Positions 45,751 through 60,467 of a stretch of DNA of 64,000 nt are shown piece after piece; positions within the stretch are counted from its first letter, which is position 1, and each line of letters opens with the position of its first letter. The DNA is taken from positions 62,001 through 126,000 of the forward strand of contig NZ_BDJC01000015.1 in assembly GCF_002005565.1 (NCBI RefSeq). The letters are read 5' to 3'. The notes beneath the pieces were generated by a model. The model worked only from the letters and a program-made list of their open reading frames with translations, had not been told where the DNA came from and ran no database searches. The position numbers and the translations under genes were made by a program. Source of the stretch: Streptomyces sp. JHA26. GTDB taxonomy: Bacteria; Actinomycetota; Actinomycetes; Streptomycetales; Streptomycetaceae.

Positions 45751-47721
45751 GTGGCTGACGTACCTGCCGATCTTGCCGCAGTGTGGCCACGCGTACTGGA
45801 GCAGCTCCTCGGAGAAGGCCGCGGACAAGGAGTCGAATCCAAGGACGAGCACTGGATCCGCCGCTGCCAGCCCCTGGCACTGGTCGCCGACACCGCTCTC
45901 CTCGCCGTGCCCAACGAATTCGCGAAGGGCGTCCTCGAGGGCCGTCTCGCCCCTGTCGTCAGCGAGACGCTGAGCCGGGAGTGCGGCCGCCCCATCCGCA
46001 TCGCGATCACCGTCGACGACACCGCGGGCGAGTCGCCCACCCCGCCGGCGCCGCCCGCCCGCCCCCAGCCGCGTTACGAGGAGCCCGAGCTCCCGCCCCC
46101 CGGCCAGGGAGGGAACGGAGGAGGCCAGAGCGGCCAGGGAGCCCACAACCGCGACGACTACGAGACGTACGGCCGCCACCGGTCCGACCAGCTCCCCACC
46201 GCCCGTCCCGCCTACCCGCAGGAGTACCAGCGCCCCGAGCCCGGCTCCTGGCCCCGCCCGTCCCAGCAGGACGACTACGGCTGGCAGCAGCAGCGCCTCG
46301 GCTTCCCGGAGCGTGACCCGTACGCCTCGTCCCCGCAGGACTCGTACGGCCCGCCCGCCCAGGACACCTACCCCTCGCCGCCGCAGGACGGCTATCCGCA
46401 GGGCTCCTACCCGCAGGACGGCTACTCCCAGGACTCCTACCCGCAGGAGCGCCGTCCCCAGGACCGCCGCCCGCAGTCGCCGGAGCGCCCCCCGTACGAC
46501 GCCCAGCGCGGCGACTACGACCAGCCCCGCGCCGACTACGACCAGCGCGGCGCGCGGCGCGAGCTCCCCGAGCCGCCGCCCGGCTCCGGCCACGTCCACC
46601 GCGGCGGACCCGTCGGCCCCGGGCCGGCCACCGGAGCCCCCGGCCCGCTGGCCGCACAGCCCGCACCGGCGGCCGGCCCCGGCGAGCCCACCGCACGCCT
46701 GAACCCGAAGTACCTCTTCGACACCTTCGTCATCGGTGCCTCCAACCGCTTCGCCCACGCGGCGGCCGTAGCCGTCGCCGAAGCGCCCGCCAAGGCCTAC
46801 AACCCCCTCTTCATCTACGGGGAATCCGGCCTCGGCAAGACCCACCTGCTCCACGCGATCGGGCACTACGCGCGCAGCCTCTATCCCGGCACGCGCGTGC
46901 GGTACGTGAGCTCCGAGGAGTTCACCAACGAGTTCATCAACTCCATCCGCGACGGCAAGGGCGACAGCTTCCGCAAGCGCTACCGCGAGATGGACATCCT
47001 GCTCGTCGACGACATCCAGTTCCTGGCGGACAAGGAGTCGACGCAGGAGGAGTTCTTCCACACCTTCAACACGCTCCACAACGCCAACAAGCAGATCGTC
47101 CTGTCCTCCGACCGGCCGCCCAGGCAGCTGGTCACGCTCGAGGACCGGCTGCGGAACCGTTTCGAGTGGGGCCTGACCACCGACGTCCAGCCGCCCGAAC
47201 TGGAGACGCGCATCGCGATCCTGCGCAAGAAGGCGGTACAGGAACAGCTCAACGCCCCGCCGGAGGTGCTGGAGTTCATCGCGTCCCGCATCTCGCGCAA
47301 CATCCGCGAGCTGGAGGGCGCGCTGATCCGGGTGACCGCGTTCGCGTCGCTCAACCGGCAGCCGGTCGACCTGGGCCTGACCGAGATCGTCCTGAAGGAC
47401 CTGATCCCCGGCGGCGAGGACTCGGCCCCCGAGATCACGTCCACGGCCATCATGGGCGCCACCGCCGACTACTTCGGCCTCACCGTCGAGGACCTGTGCG
47501 GCACCTCCCGGGGGCGCGCCCTCGTCACGGCACGCCAGATCGCCATGTACCTCTGCCGCGAGCTGACGGACCTCTCACTGCCGAAGATCGGTGCGCTGTT
47601 CGGAGGCCGGGACCACACCACGGTGATGCACGCCGACCGCAAGATCCGCAACCTGATGGCCGAGCGGCGCTCCATCTACAACCAGGTGACGGAGCTGACC
47701 AACCGCATCAAGAACGGCTGA
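45751..47721 (+). CDS. dnaA: Chromosomal replication initiator DnaA
   Basis: This 656-residue AAA+ initiator binds the oriC boxes and opens the origin. Domain I is [20 protein letters not shown] (1-~95). Domain II (~95-310) is a very long Pro/Gln/Tyr/Asp-rich linker with repeats of QDSYPP/PQDGY type, characteristic of Streptomyces. Domain III has Walker [14 protein letters not shown] (about 356-368) and Walker [15 protein letters not shown]. Domain IV has the DnaA signature [15 protein letters not shown] (about 617). GTG 45751 is chosen; it gives VADVPADL, and upstream frame is not conserved. A terminator follows. Confidence 0.98.
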   Translation: MADVPADLAAVWPRVLEQLLGEGRGQGVESKDEHWIRRCQPLALVADTALLAVPNEFAKGVLEGRLAPVVSETLSRECGRPIRIAITVDDTAGESPTPPAPPARPQPRYEEPELPPPGQGGNGGGQSGQGAHNRDDYETYGRHRSDQLPTARPAYPQEYQRPEPGSWPRPSQQDDYGWQQQRLGFPERDPYASSPQDSYGPPAQDTYPSPPQDGYPQGSYPQDGYSQDSYPQERRPQDRRPQSPERPPYDAQRGDYDQPRADYDQRGARRELPEPPPGSGHVHRGGPVGPGPATGAPGPLAAQPAPAAGPGEPTARLNPKYLFDTFVIGASNRFAHAAAVAVAEAPAKAYNPLFIYGESGLGKTHLLHAIGHYARSLYPGTRVRYVSSEEFTNEFINSIRDGKGDSFRKRYREMDILLVDDIQFLADKESTQEEFFHTFNTLHNANKQIVLSSDRPPRQLVTLEDRLRNRFEWGLTTDVQPPELETRIAILRKKAVQEQLNAPPEVLEFIASRISRNIRELEGALIRVTAFASLNRQPVDLGLTEIVLKDLIPGGEDSAPEITSTAIMGATADYFGLTVEDLCGTSRGRALVTARQIAMYLCRELTDLSLPKIGALFGGRDHTTVMHADRKIRNLMAERRSIYNQVTELTNRIKNG

Positions 47722-47752
47722 CGGCCGCCGGCACGGGCCGGCACGCGCCTGG

Positions 47753-47785
47753 AGGCGCCCCTGGAGAGCTCTGGGGGCGCCTTTC
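47753..47785 (+). terminator. dnaA terminator
   Basis: AGGCGCCCC and GGGGCGCCT (47753-47761, 47774-47782) with a 12-base loop, followed by TTTC, 31 bp after the dnaA stop. Confidence 0.75.
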
Positions 47786-47813
47786 CCATGCCCGGACGCG
47801 GTGCGGGAAGCAC

Positions 47814-47985
47814 CGGACGTAGCTACGAGGAGCTCCGGACGCGGCTGCAGGAGCTCCGGGCGCGGCCACGGGGAGCCCCGGACGCGACCACAGGGGTCCC
47901 CGGTCACGACCGCGGGGCCTCAGACACGACCGCGGGGCCTCAGACACGACCGCAGAGAGCCCCCGGACACGGCGCAGGGCCCGCG
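47814..47985. repeat. Imperfect ~22-bp tandem repeat between dnaA and oriC
   Basis: About eight degenerate units of 20-22 bp, each beginning C/GGGACG- or GACACG-like and ending in GAGCTC-, AGCCC- or CCTCA-like. Units 5-7 contain two exact 20-bp copies (47905-47924, 47925-47944). The region is GC-rich and contains no DnaA box. Reading frames through it give low-complexity peptides, so it is treated as non-coding. It may be spacer, a recombination hotspot or a protein-binding array. Confidence 0.7.
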
Positions 47986-48060
47986 AACCGTGCCGGGAAG
48001 CCCTCGGCACCGACCGTGCCCCGGCCCTCCGCTGTTCGAATGCCCGCCGGGTTACGGCCT

Positions 48061-48633
48061 CTGTCCACAGATTCGGCGACTTCTTCCCCTCCACACCTTG
48101 GGGATCGGGAAGTTGTCCCGATCTTGTCCACAGGCTGGGGTGGTGAGGAATGATCAGGGCAGGTCAGTCCCCTGTGGATCCGTGGACAAAAGTTATCCAC
48201 AAGCTGTGGACAGCAAAGAGGCCTCCGACTCGTGCGTCAAGTTGTCCACGGGCGACCCACAGACCGAAGCCGGTTGTCCCCAGTGATCACCAGCTTCTCC
48301 ACACCTCTGTCCACTGTTCGGCAACTCGGCGCGGCTTCTCACTCCACCGAGTGAAAGGCGTCACATCAACGTGCAGGAGTGGGCTGTGGGAAAGGCGGGT
48401 AAACCTGGGGACTGCGCTGGGGAGAAGTCACCCTCCCCTGTGCACGGTGTGTGCAGAACTTTCTGTTCTCCACAGAGACCCCTGGTTGTCCACCGGCTCC
48501 GCCCACAGGACCCGTGGACAAAATTCCTGCTCTGACCTGTGCAAACGCGGTTATCCACCGTATCCACAGGCCCTACTACTACTCCCGACTAGAGAGAGAG
48601 CGGCATTCGTTTCGAAGCGGGGCCTGTGCACAA
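48061..48633. other. oriC: Replication origin oriC with DnaA boxes
   Basis: The dnaA-dnaN intergenic region (47722-48812) contains about 15 DnaA-box-like 9-mers. Perfect: TTGTCCACA 48124-48132 and TTATCCACA 48193-48201. One mismatch: 48061, 48181 (minus), 48205 (minus), 48242, 48274, 48295, 48466, 48486, 48513 (minus), 48551, 48560, 48625 (minus). They fall in two groups (48061-48315 and 48466-48633), the usual two-cluster Streptomyces layout, with an AT-moderate gap. The region 48634-48812 has the dnaN promoter and nothing else obvious. Confidence 0.93.
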
Positions 48634-48812
48634 CTCGCTCTCTCGAGCCCGACCGCCCCTCGTCACGACTTGACCCCGGAGGGCACCTACTGTCAGTGCG
48701 GTGCGTCAGACTGGTCCCCGGTGTTCTGCCCTGACCGGGGCCGGCGACACCGGGTCAGACGACGAAGGCGAAGCAGGGCGAGAAGCGCCGGCAACAGCAG
48801 GAGGCGGCAACA

Positions 48813-49943
48813 GTGAAGATCCGGGTGGAACGCGACGTACTCGCGGAGGCAGTGGCCTGGGCGGCACGCAGCCTCCCGGCCCGTCCGCCGGCGCCGGTCC
48901 TCGCGGGCCTGCTGCTGAAGGCCGAGGAGGGGCAGCTGAGCCTGTCCAGCTTCGACTACGAGGTGTCCGCGCGGGTGTCGGTGGAGGCCGAGGTCGAGGA
49001 GGAGGGCACGGTCCTCGTCTCCGGCCGGCTGCTCGCCGACATCTCCCGCGCCCTGCCCAACCGGCCGGTGGAGATTTCCACAGACGGTGTACGGGCGACG
49101 GTGGTCTGCGGTTCCTCGCGCTTCACCCTCCACACCCTGCCTGTGGAGGAGTACCCGGCCCTGCCGCAGATGCCGAACGCCACGGGCACCGTCCCCGGCG
49201 AGGTCTTCTCCGCGGCCGTGCAGCAGGTCGCCATCGCCGCCGGCCGTGACGACACGCTGCCCGTCCTCACCGGTGTGCGCATCGAGATCGAGGGCGACAC
49301 GGTGACGCTGGCCTCCACCGACCGCTACCGCTTCGCGGTCCGCGAGTTCCTGTGGAAGCCGGAGAACCCGGAGGCCTCCGCGGTCGCCCTGGTGCCCGCC
49401 AAGACGCTGCTGGACACCGCCAAGGCGCTGACCAGCGGAGACCAGGTGATCCTGGCGCTGTCCGGCTCGGGTGCGGGCGAGGGTCTGATCGGTTTCGAGG
49501 GCGCGGGCCGCCGGACGACGACCCGTCTGCTGGAGGGCGACCTCCCGAAGTACAAGACGCTCTTCCCGACGGAGTTCAACAGCGTCGCCGTGATCGAGAC
49601 CGCCCCCTTCGTGGAGGCCGTCAAGCGCGTGGCCCTGGTCGCCGAGCGCAACACTCCGGTGCGGCTCAGCTTCGAGCAGGGCGTGCTCATCCTGGAGGCC
49701 GGCTCCAGCGACGACGCACAGGCTGTGGAGAGGGTCGACGCCCAGCTGGAGGGCGACGACATCTCGATCGCCTTCAACCCGACGTTCCTGCTGGACGGTC
49801 TGAGCGCGATCGATTCCCCGGTGGCCCAGCTGTCCTTCACGACGTCCACGAAGCCGGCGTTGCTCAGCGGCAGGCCCGCGGTGGACGCCGAGGCGGACGA
49901 GGCCTACAAGTACCTGATCATGCCGGTGCGGCTGAGCGGCTGA
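48813..49943 (+). CDS. dnaN: DNA polymerase III beta subunit (sliding clamp)
   Basis: This 376-residue clamp starts MKIRVERDVLAEAVAWAARSLPARPPAPVLAGLLLKAEEG and shows the three-domain repeat architecture (domain 2 near EYPALPQMPNATGTVPGEVFSAAVQQVAIAAGRDDTLPVLTGVRIEI). It ends in the conserved KYLIMPVRLSG. GTG 48813 follows CAGGAGGC. It lies directly downstream of oriC. The gap to gnd (188 bp) includes a single near-consensus DnaA-like 9-mer at 49954. Confidence 0.98.
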   Translation: MKIRVERDVLAEAVAWAARSLPARPPAPVLAGLLLKAEEGQLSLSSFDYEVSARVSVEAEVEEEGTVLVSGRLLADISRALPNRPVEISTDGVRATVVCGSSRFTLHTLPVEEYPALPQMPNATGTVPGEVFSAAVQQVAIAAGRDDTLPVLTGVRIEIEGDTVTLASTDRYRFAVREFLWKPENPEASAVALVPAKTLLDTAKALTSGDQVILALSGSGAGEGLIGFEGAGRRTTTRLLEGDLPKYKTLFPTEFNSVAVIETAPFVEAVKRVALVAERNTPVRLSFEQGVLILEAGSSDDAQAVERVDAQLEGDDISIAFNPTFLLDGLSAIDSPVAQLSFTTSTKPALLSGRPAVDAEADEAYKYLIMPVRLSG

Positions 49944-50131
49944 CGCCGTCCGGCTGTCCACAGGGTGAGGACGAAGTCCCGGCCGTGGGCGTACGCCTGA
50001 GCGCGTATGCCCACAGCTGTGCACGAGGGTCCGGGTTTAGGGTCGTACGCGGGTACGAAAGTGCCGCGGTACGCATCCGCCGGGTGCGGGCGTGCCGCCA
50101 CGCCACCTCGCAGACCTAAGGAACGCAACTG

Positions 50132-51007
50132 ATGGAGCTCGGTCTCGTCGGCCTCGGCAAGATGGGCGGCAACATGCGCGAGCGGATCCGCCGCGCGGGC
50201 CACACCGTCGTCGGATACGACCGCAATCCGGATCTCGCGGACGTCCACAGCCTGGAAGAGCTTGTGGGCAAGCTCAGCGCCCCCCGCGTGGTCTGGGTGA
50301 TGGTCCCGGCCGGTGAGCCCACCCAGGCCACCGTCGATCGGCTGGGTGAACTGCTGGAGCCCGGCGACGTCGTCGTGGACGGCGGGAACTCCCGCTGGAC
50401 GGACGACGAGAAGCACGCCGAGGAGCTGGCCGCCAAGGGCATCGGCTTCGTGGACTGCGGCGTCTCCGGCGGTGTCTGGGGACTGGAGAACGGCTACGCG
50501 CTGATGTACGGCGGCGACGCGGAGAACGTCGCCAAGGTGCAGCCGGTCTTCGACGCCCTCAAGCCGGAGGGCGACTTCGGTGCCGTGCACGCCGGCAAGG
50601 TGGGCGCGGGCCACTTCGCGAAGATGGTCCACAACGGCATCGAGTACGCGATGATGCAGGCCTACGCCGAGGGCTGGGAGCTGCTGGAGAAGGTCGACTC
50701 CGTGGAGAACGTCCGCGAGGTCTTCCGCTCCTGGCAGGAGGGCACGGTCATCCGCTCCTGGCTGCTGGACCTGGCGGTCAACGCCCTCGACGACGACGAG
50801 CACCTCGAGGGGCTGCGCGGTTACGCACAGGACTCCGGTGAGGGACGCTGGACGGTGGAGGCCGCGATCGACAACGCGGTGCCGCTGCCGGCGATCACGG
50901 CGTCGCTGTTCGCGCGGTTCGCGTCCCGGCAGGACGACTCGCCGCAGATGAAGATGATCGCCGCGCTGCGCAACCAGTTCGGCGGTCACGCGGTGGAGAA
51001 GAAGTAG
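50132..51007 (+). CDS. gnd: 6-phosphogluconate dehydrogenase, short (decarboxylating) form
   Basis: This 291-residue enzyme oxidises 6-phosphogluconate to ribulose-5-phosphate. The N-terminal Rossmann motif is MELGLVGLGKMGGNMRERIRRAG, and GCGVSGGVWGLENGYALMYGG and the catalytic GAGHFAKMVHNGIEYAMMQAYAEG lysine/histidine/asparagine region are intact. It is the short (~300 aa) homotetrameric form, not the ~470-residue long type. Its place between dnaN and recF is conserved in Streptomyces. Confidence 0.93.
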   Translation: MELGLVGLGKMGGNMRERIRRAGHTVVGYDRNPDLADVHSLEELVGKLSAPRVVWVMVPAGEPTQATVDRLGELLEPGDVVVDGGNSRWTDDEKHAEELAAKGIGFVDCGVSGGVWGLENGYALMYGGDAENVAKVQPVFDALKPEGDFGAVHAGKVGAGHFAKMVHNGIEYAMMQAYAEGWELLEKVDSVENVREVFRSWQEGTVIRSWLLDLAVNALDDDEHLEGLRGYAQDSGEGRWTVEAAIDNAVPLPAITASLFARFASRQDDSPQMKMIAALRNQFGGHAVEKK

Positions 51008-51043
51008 GCAACACCCGAAGGTTGGGGAGGTCGGCGAACGACC

Positions 51044-52165
51044 ATGCACGTCACGCATCTGTCGCTGGCCGACTTCCGCTCGTACGCCCGGGTCGAGGTC
51101 CCGTTGGACCCGGGCGTCACCGCCTTCGTCGGCCCCAACGGGCAGGGGAAGACGAATCTCGTCGAGGCGGTCGGCTACCTGGCCACCCTCGGCAGTCACC
51201 GGGTCTCCTCGGACGCGCCCCTGGTGCGCATGGGCGCGGACCGGGCGGTGATCCGGGCGCAGGTGCGGCAGGGCGAGCGGCAGCAACTGGTCGAGCTGGA
51301 GCTGAACCCGGGCAAGGCGAACCGGGCACGGATCAACAGGTCGTCGCAGGTCAGGCCACGTGATGTGCTGGGGATCGTGCGGACCGTGCTGTTCGCGCCC
51401 GAGGATCTCGCCCTGGTGAAGGGCGATCCGGGTGAGCGGCGCCGTTTCCTCGACGAGCTGATCACCGCCCGTTCCCCGCGCATGGCCGGGGTGCGCTCGG
51501 ACTACGACCGGGTTCTCAAGCAGCGCAACACCCTGTTGAAGTCGGCCGCGCTCGCCCGCCGGCACGGTGGCCGCACGATGGACCTGTCGACGCTCGACGT
51601 GTGGGACCAGCACCTGGCGCGGGTGGGCGCCGAGCTGCTGGCGCAGCGTCTGGACCTGATCGCCGCGGTGCAGCCGCTGGCCGACAAGGCGTACGAGCAG
51701 CTGGCGCCGGGCGGAGGTCCGGTCCTGCTGGAGTACAAGCCGTCGGCGCCCGGTGAGGCGCACACGCGCGAGGACCTCTACGAGCAGCTGATGGCCGCGC
51801 TGGGCGAGGTCCGGAAGCAGGAGATCGAGCGGGGGGTCACGCTGGTCGGGCCCCACCGGGACGACCTGCTGCTGAAGCTCGGTCAGCTGCCCGCCAAGGG
51901 GTACGCCTCCCACGGCGAGTCGTGGTCGTACGCGCTGGCGTTGCGTCTGGCGTCGTTCGACCTGTTGCGGGCGGAGGGCAACGAGCCGGTGCTGGTGCTC
52001 GACGACGTCTTCGCCGAGCTGGACGCGCGTCGCCGGGAGCGGCTGGCCGAGCTGGTGGCGCCCGGGGAGCAGGTGCTGGTGACCGCCGCGGTGGACGACG
52101 ACGTGCCGCACGTGCTGACGGGGGCGCGGTTCGCCGTGGCGGAGGGGACGGTGGAGCGCGTATGA
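51044..52165 (+). CDS. recF: DNA replication and repair protein RecF
   Basis: This 373-residue SMC-like ATPase helps load RecA at gaps. Walker A is [19 protein letters not shown] (about 24-42), the signature helix region follows, and Walker B is [24 protein letters not shown]. The start [19 protein letters not shown] is typical. It begins 36 bp after gnd, and its stop overlaps dciA by four bases. Confidence 0.97.
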   Translation: MHVTHLSLADFRSYARVEVPLDPGVTAFVGPNGQGKTNLVEAVGYLATLGSHRVSSDAPLVRMGADRAVIRAQVRQGERQQLVELELNPGKANRARINRSSQVRPRDVLGIVRTVLFAPEDLALVKGDPGERRRFLDELITARSPRMAGVRSDYDRVLKQRNTLLKSAALARRHGGRTMDLSTLDVWDQHLARVGAELLAQRLDLIAAVQPLADKAYEQLAPGGGPVLLEYKPSAPGEAHTREDLYEQLMAALGEVRKQEIERGVTLVGPHRDDLLLKLGQLPAKGYASHGESWSYALALRLASFDLLRAEGNEPVLVLDDVFAELDARRRERLAELVAPGEQVLVTAAVDDDVPHVLTGARFAVAEGTVERV

Positions 52166-52734
52166 GCGTGGACGGGCCGGTTCCCGGGAACTCCGGGGGC
52201 GATCGGGGCACGGGCGGCGGGACACCCGAGCCGTCCGGTGTGGACCTGGCGCGGGTGGCGTTGAGGGCCGCGCGGGAGGCGGCGCGTGCGCGGGGGGACG
52301 CGGCGCAGCAGAAGCGGCAGGCGCGTCGGGGCGGGCTGCGGTCCGGTGCGCGCGCCGACGGCCGTGATCCGATGGCGCTGGGTTCGGCGATCAACCGGCT
52401 GATCACGGAGCGCGGGTGGGAGACGCCGGCGGCGGTGGGCGGTGTGATGGGCCGCTGGCCGCAGATCGTGGGCGAGGACGTGGCCAAGCACTGTGTGCCG
52501 GAGCGGTACGACGAGGACGAGCGGGTGCTGGTCGTCCGGTGCGACTCGACGGCCTGGGCGACGAACCTGCGGCTGCTGGCCCCGACGCTGGTGGCCCGGC
52601 TCAACGAGGACCTCGGGCACGGTTCGGTGCGGGTGATCAAGGTGCTCGGTCCGGGTGGGCCGGGGAGCGGCGCGCGGCGTTACGGTCCGCTGCGTGCGCC
52701 GGGCAGCAGGGGGCCGGGGGACACCTACGGGTGA
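52162..52734 (+). CDS. dciA: DciA (DUF721) predicted DnaB helicase loader
   Basis: This 190-residue DUF721 protein has a disordered Gly/Arg-rich N-terminus (1-75), then the fold [81 protein letters not shown]. DciA is known as the ancestral loader of DnaB-type helicases in bacteria lacking DnaC/DnaI. ATG 52162 overlaps the recF stop. Mycobacteria have the same gene in this place. Confidence 0.92.
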   Translation: MSVDGPVPGNSGGDRGTGGGTPEPSGVDLARVALRAAREAARARGDAAQQKRQARRGGLRSGARADGRDPMALGSAINRLITERGWETPAAVGGVMGRWPQIVGEDVAKHCVPERYDEDERVLVVRCDSTAWATNLRLLAPTLVARLNEDLGHGSVRVIKVLGPGGPGSGARRYGPLRAPGSRGPGDTYG

Positions 52735-55220
<2,486 letters not shown>

Positions 55221-55262
55221 GTCGGTCTCAGCTGACCGCACCAGGAAGGACCTTCACCAGCA

Positions 55263-57857
<2,595 letters not shown>

Positions 57858-57875
57858 CACGAGGAGAGAGTCATC

Positions 57876-58589
57876 GTGAGCGGAGCCACGGGCGCCGGAT
57901 CGGCCAGTACCCCGAGGGGTACGGAGACGGACGGCGGCCGTGGCTCCGCCGCGCGTGCGACGGATCCGCACACGACTCAGCTGCGCAAGATCGACGACGG
58001 CGCGACCGGCTCGCACGCGTCTGACACGCATGGATCCCAGGGGGGAACTGTGACGGACACCAGAGGCCCGCAGACCCGGCAGTCGGCCTCGCCGCTGCCA
58101 GGGGAGCGGCAGCCCCAGCAGCCCGGCGGGCCGTACCACCCGCCGCAGGCCTACCAGACCCAGGGCGGCAACCCGTCCGCCGCCCGCCGCCCGCGGACCG
58201 GCGCGCGCACCACGCCCCGCGTCCGCAAGGCACGGCTGCGCGTGGCCAAGGCCGACCCGTGGTCGGTGATGAAGGTCAGCTTCCTGCTCTCCATCGCGCT
58301 CGGCATCTGCACGATCGTGGCCGCCGCCGTGCTGTGGATGGTCATGGACGCCATGGGCGTCTTCTCGACGGTCGGCGGCACGATCTCCGAGGCCACCGGA
58401 TCGAACGAGTCCAACGGCTTCGACCTGCAGTCGTTCCTGTCGCTGCCCAACGTGCTGATGTTCACGACGATCATCGCGGTGATCGACGTGGTCCTCGCGA
58501 CGGCGCTCGCCACGCTCGGCGCGTTCATCTACAACCTGTCCGCCGGCTTCGTCGGCGGGGTCGAGCTGACGCTCGCCGAGGACGAGTGA
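57876..58589 (+). CDS. DUF3566 membrane protein
   Basis: This 237-residue protein has a disordered N-terminal half (Gly/Ser/Pro/Gln-rich) and a DUF3566 domain with two helices: VMKVSFLLSIALGICTIVAAAVLWMVMDAMGV (about 127-158) and VLMFTTIIAVIDVVLATALATLGAFIYNLSAGFVGG (about 190-225). Mycobacterial Rv0007 is the positional homolog after gyrA. The function is unknown. GTG 57876 follows GGAGAGAG, 18 bp after gyrA. Confidence 0.9.
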   Translation: MSGATGAGSASTPRGTETDGGRGSAARATDPHTTQLRKIDDGATGSHASDTHGSQGGTVTDTRGPQTRQSASPLPGERQPQQPGGPYHPPQAYQTQGGNPSAARRPRTGARTTPRVRKARLRVAKADPWSVMKVSFLLSIALGICTIVAAAVLWMVMDAMGVFSTVGGTISEATGSNESNGFDLQSFLSLPNVLMFTTIIAVIDVVLATALATLGAFIYNLSAGFVGGVELTLAEDE

Positions 58590-58619
58590 CCGGTGCGGGC
58601 GGTCCCGGGCCAACCGATT

Positions 58620-58648
58620 TTGGGACTGCCCGCCTCGTGCGCTAATCT
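58620..58648 (+). promoter_or_regulatory. Promoter of tRNA-Ile
   Basis: TTGGGA (58620-58625), 17 bp, TAATCT (58643-58648), 40 bp upstream of the mature tRNA. The spacing and -10 fit the vegetative sigma HrdB. Confidence 0.6.
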
Positions 58649-58688
58649 TCAGGAGTCAGCGCGCGGGACACACCCCGCAAAGCGCGGC

Positions 58689-58762
58689 GGGGCTATAGCT
58701 CAGTTGGTTAGAGCGCATCCCTGATAAGGATGAGGCCACAGGTTCAAATCCTGTTAGCCCCA
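58689..58762 (+). tRNA. tRNA-Ile (anticodon GAT)
   Basis: A 74-nt cloverleaf: acceptor GGGGCTA pairs with TAGCCCC, the D-loop is AGCTCAGTTGGTTAGAGC, the anticodon arm CATCC-CTGATAA-GGATG places GAT at 58723-58725, and the T-arm has GGTTCAAATCC. The discriminator is A at 58762 and a CA follows, then a terminator. A tRNA-Ile is the usual gene after gyrA in actinobacteria. No tRNA-Ala follows within the window. Confidence 0.98.
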
Positions 58763-58770
58763 CAGTGAAG

Positions 58771-58800
58771 AGACCCCCAGCCGATATCGGCTGGGGGTCT
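58771..58800 (+). terminator. tRNA-Ile terminator
   Basis: Perfect 15-bp arms, AGACCCCCAGCCGAT / ATCGGCTGGGGGTCT, directly after the tRNA, followed by TCG. It is a strong hairpin despite the weak T-tract. Confidence 0.85.
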
Positions 58801-59152
58801 TCGACGTTCATGTGCCTACGCGCGCCCGTATGCGGGTGGGGCCGAAGGACATGAGCCGATCGCCGCATGGAGCGGTCCGTGGACGGCGTGTGCGGGAGGC
58901 CCCCTCTCCCGTCCTGCGCTGGAGTCGGGCAGAGCCGAGCAGACGTGCCCCGGGGCGTCCAGGCCGTTCGTACAGTGGCGCGCTCCCCCGGTCACCCGTT
59001 CGGCCCAATGGTCCCTGCGGGACGCGGGGCCCCGGAAATGGACTCCACCGTGCTTCGGAAGGGGCTGTGGCGCCTGCCGGGGTTGCGCGCCTCTCCGGAA
59101 TCACGCGATATGGGTAAAAGACCCATTCTCTCGGGTCATCCAAGGAGGAACT
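58801..59152. other. Intergenic, no gene seen
   Basis: 352 bp between the tRNA terminator and the WGxxGxxG gene. I see no convincing frame or RNA; the last ~60 bp must contain that gene's promoter and an AAGGAGG ribosome site (about 59142-59148). Confidence 0.5.
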
Positions 59153-59446
59153 ATGCGTCGCGTGACTATCAGTGCTCTCCTGACCGCCGCCCTCCTCGCG
59201 GGACCCGCTGCGGTCACCGCGGAGGCGCAGACGCCGGTGGCGGCCCAGACGGCCACCGTGCAGGCCGCCCAGAGCCAAGCGCAGGATGACGACAACAAGG
59301 ACGACGACGACGGGGGATGGGGTCTTTGGGGTCTCGTCGGTCTGCTGGGTCTGCTCGGTCTCATTCCTCGTCGGCGTAAGACGCACGACACGACAACCCG
59401 TCGCGGCACGGGGACCGGTGGCGCGTACCCGAACGATCGTCTTTGA
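59153..59446 (+). CDS. Small secreted WGxxGxxG-type membrane protein
   Basis: This 97-residue protein has a signal peptide (MRRVTISALLTAALLAGPAAVTAEAQ), a short Ala/Gln region, an acidic patch QDDDNKDDDDGG, then WGLWGLVGLLGLLGLIPRRRK (about 56-76), which matches the WGxxGxxG anchor motif known from actinobacteria. This looks like a C-terminal sorting or anchor signal with a basic stop. The ATG has an AAGGAGG ribosome site. The role is unknown. Downstream to 59646 nothing is visible. Confidence 0.75.
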   Translation: MRRVTISALLTAALLAGPAAVTAEAQTPVAAQTATVQAAQSQAQDDDNKDDDDGGWGLWGLVGLLGLLGLIPRRRKTHDTTTRRGTGTGGAYPNDRL

Positions 59447-59646
59447 GCCGGACGCCCGTCAGGACCGTCCTCCTGGCCCACATCGGTGTCCGGCGCCCAC
59501 AGGGGGTGTACGGAGCCGGTCGACGGCGTGTCCCCCGTGCACCGCTCTCACCGGCGTGGCCCAGGTGGAGCGGCGTCGACGAGCGCCTGCGGTGCTGGAA
59601 CCGACCGGGGTAGGGGGACGGTAGGGGGAAGTGGGTGCACGCGGCG

Positions 59647-59680
59647 ACGGCCCGGCTGCTCTGTCGAGCGGCCGGGCCGT
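59647..59680. terminator. Hairpin terminator
   Basis: ACGGCCCGGC-t-GCTC, loop TGTC, GAGC-g-GCCGGGCCGT with one mismatch, followed by TTTCTC. It lies between convergent small genes and can end both. The surrounding gap (59447-59754, 308 bp) shows nothing else. Confidence 0.7.
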
Positions 59681-59754
59681 TTCTCGCGTGCGGTGCGTAC
59701 GCAATACGCCGTGACGTCAGGGTCGGATGGCGGGGGCGCGGCGCGCCGGACCGC

Positions 59755-60129
59755 TCAGCGCTGGAGTGGAACGGTACGCTGCCGGGCCGAGACGTCGGCG
59801 GTGTCGCACGGGGCGCCGGTGGCCGGCAGGGTCGTGGGGGCCGACGCCGCGTCCGCGAGCGGGCGGTGCCGGCAACTGGGGGCCTTGCCGTGGGCCTCGG
59901 CGTGGATGCGCTGCTTCATCGTGGGGGGCAGGGCTCCGGCTCGGGACCACGACCAGGGTGCTGCCGCCGCCGGCTGCGCCGGATCGGGCGCGGACTCGGT
60001 GTTGCGGTGCGTCTCGGTGTGCGGTACGGCCGCCGAGGCGGTGGTCGTGGCGAATCCGAGCGCCGTGCACAGCGCGAGGAAGGCGGTGACGATGGCGGTC
60101 CACAGCTTCATGACCTTGTTCCGGGCCAT
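59755..60129 (-). CDS. Small secreted protein of unknown function
   Basis: This 124-residue protein has a clear signal peptide (MARNKVMKLWTAIVTAFLALCTALGFATTTASA, cleavage near ASA-AV), then a low-complexity Ala/Pro/His/Thr-rich mature part with two cysteines (SCRHR and PCDTAD). A GAGGGG ribosome site is upstream. It is not a family I recognise. The coding potential of the mature part is modest, and the real 3' end could differ. Confidence 0.55.
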   Translation of the reverse strand: MARNKVMKLWTAIVTAFLALCTALGFATTTASAAVPHTETHRNTESAPDPAQPAAAAPWSWSRAGALPPTMKQRIHAEAHGKAPSCRHRPLADAASAPTTLPATGAPCDTADVSARQRTVPLQR

Positions 60130-60467
60130 GGCCCCTCACTTTCGGGTCGGGCGATTTGCGTACTTTCCTCATGATGTGTATGAGGGCCGCGAAGTGGTGG
60201 ACCGACGCCCGTGGCGCGGCGTTGTTCAGATGAACACCACCCGTACGGCCGCAAGCGGGCCGAAAAAGTGCGGAAGCGGGAGGAGCCCGGACGGAAGTCA
60301 CCGTCCGTGAGGGTGTGACCACCCTCCGATCGGAACAGCTCGGTCCGTACCTACTCGGTTCCGGCGGCGGGCAGTTGAGGGCCGACTCAGGTCACCGATC
60401 GGTATCGGCCGGTGTGTATAGTCGGGCGCCAGAGGTCCCCTACGTCAAGGAAAGACGAGGTAGCGCG
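60130..60467. promoter_or_regulatory. Divergent promoter region of two small genes
   Basis: 338 bp without a gene. It holds the promoters for the secreted protein (minus) and the DLW-39 protein (plus). A good -10, TATAGT, lies at 60417-60422, 46 bp upstream of the DLW-39 start, without a convincing -35. The 60130-60240 part is relatively AT-rich. Confidence 0.35.

Noticed and set aside
47788..48153. 121-residue frame over the dnaA-oriC repeat
   Set aside because: Low-complexity translation of a tandem repeat running into oriC, with no family features.
49954..49962. CTGTCCACA, single DnaA-like box after dnaN
   Set aside because: One isolated near-match; expected by chance in this region.
58763..58808. 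Possible tRNA-Ala after tRNA-Ile
   Set aside because: Only a terminator hairpin is present.
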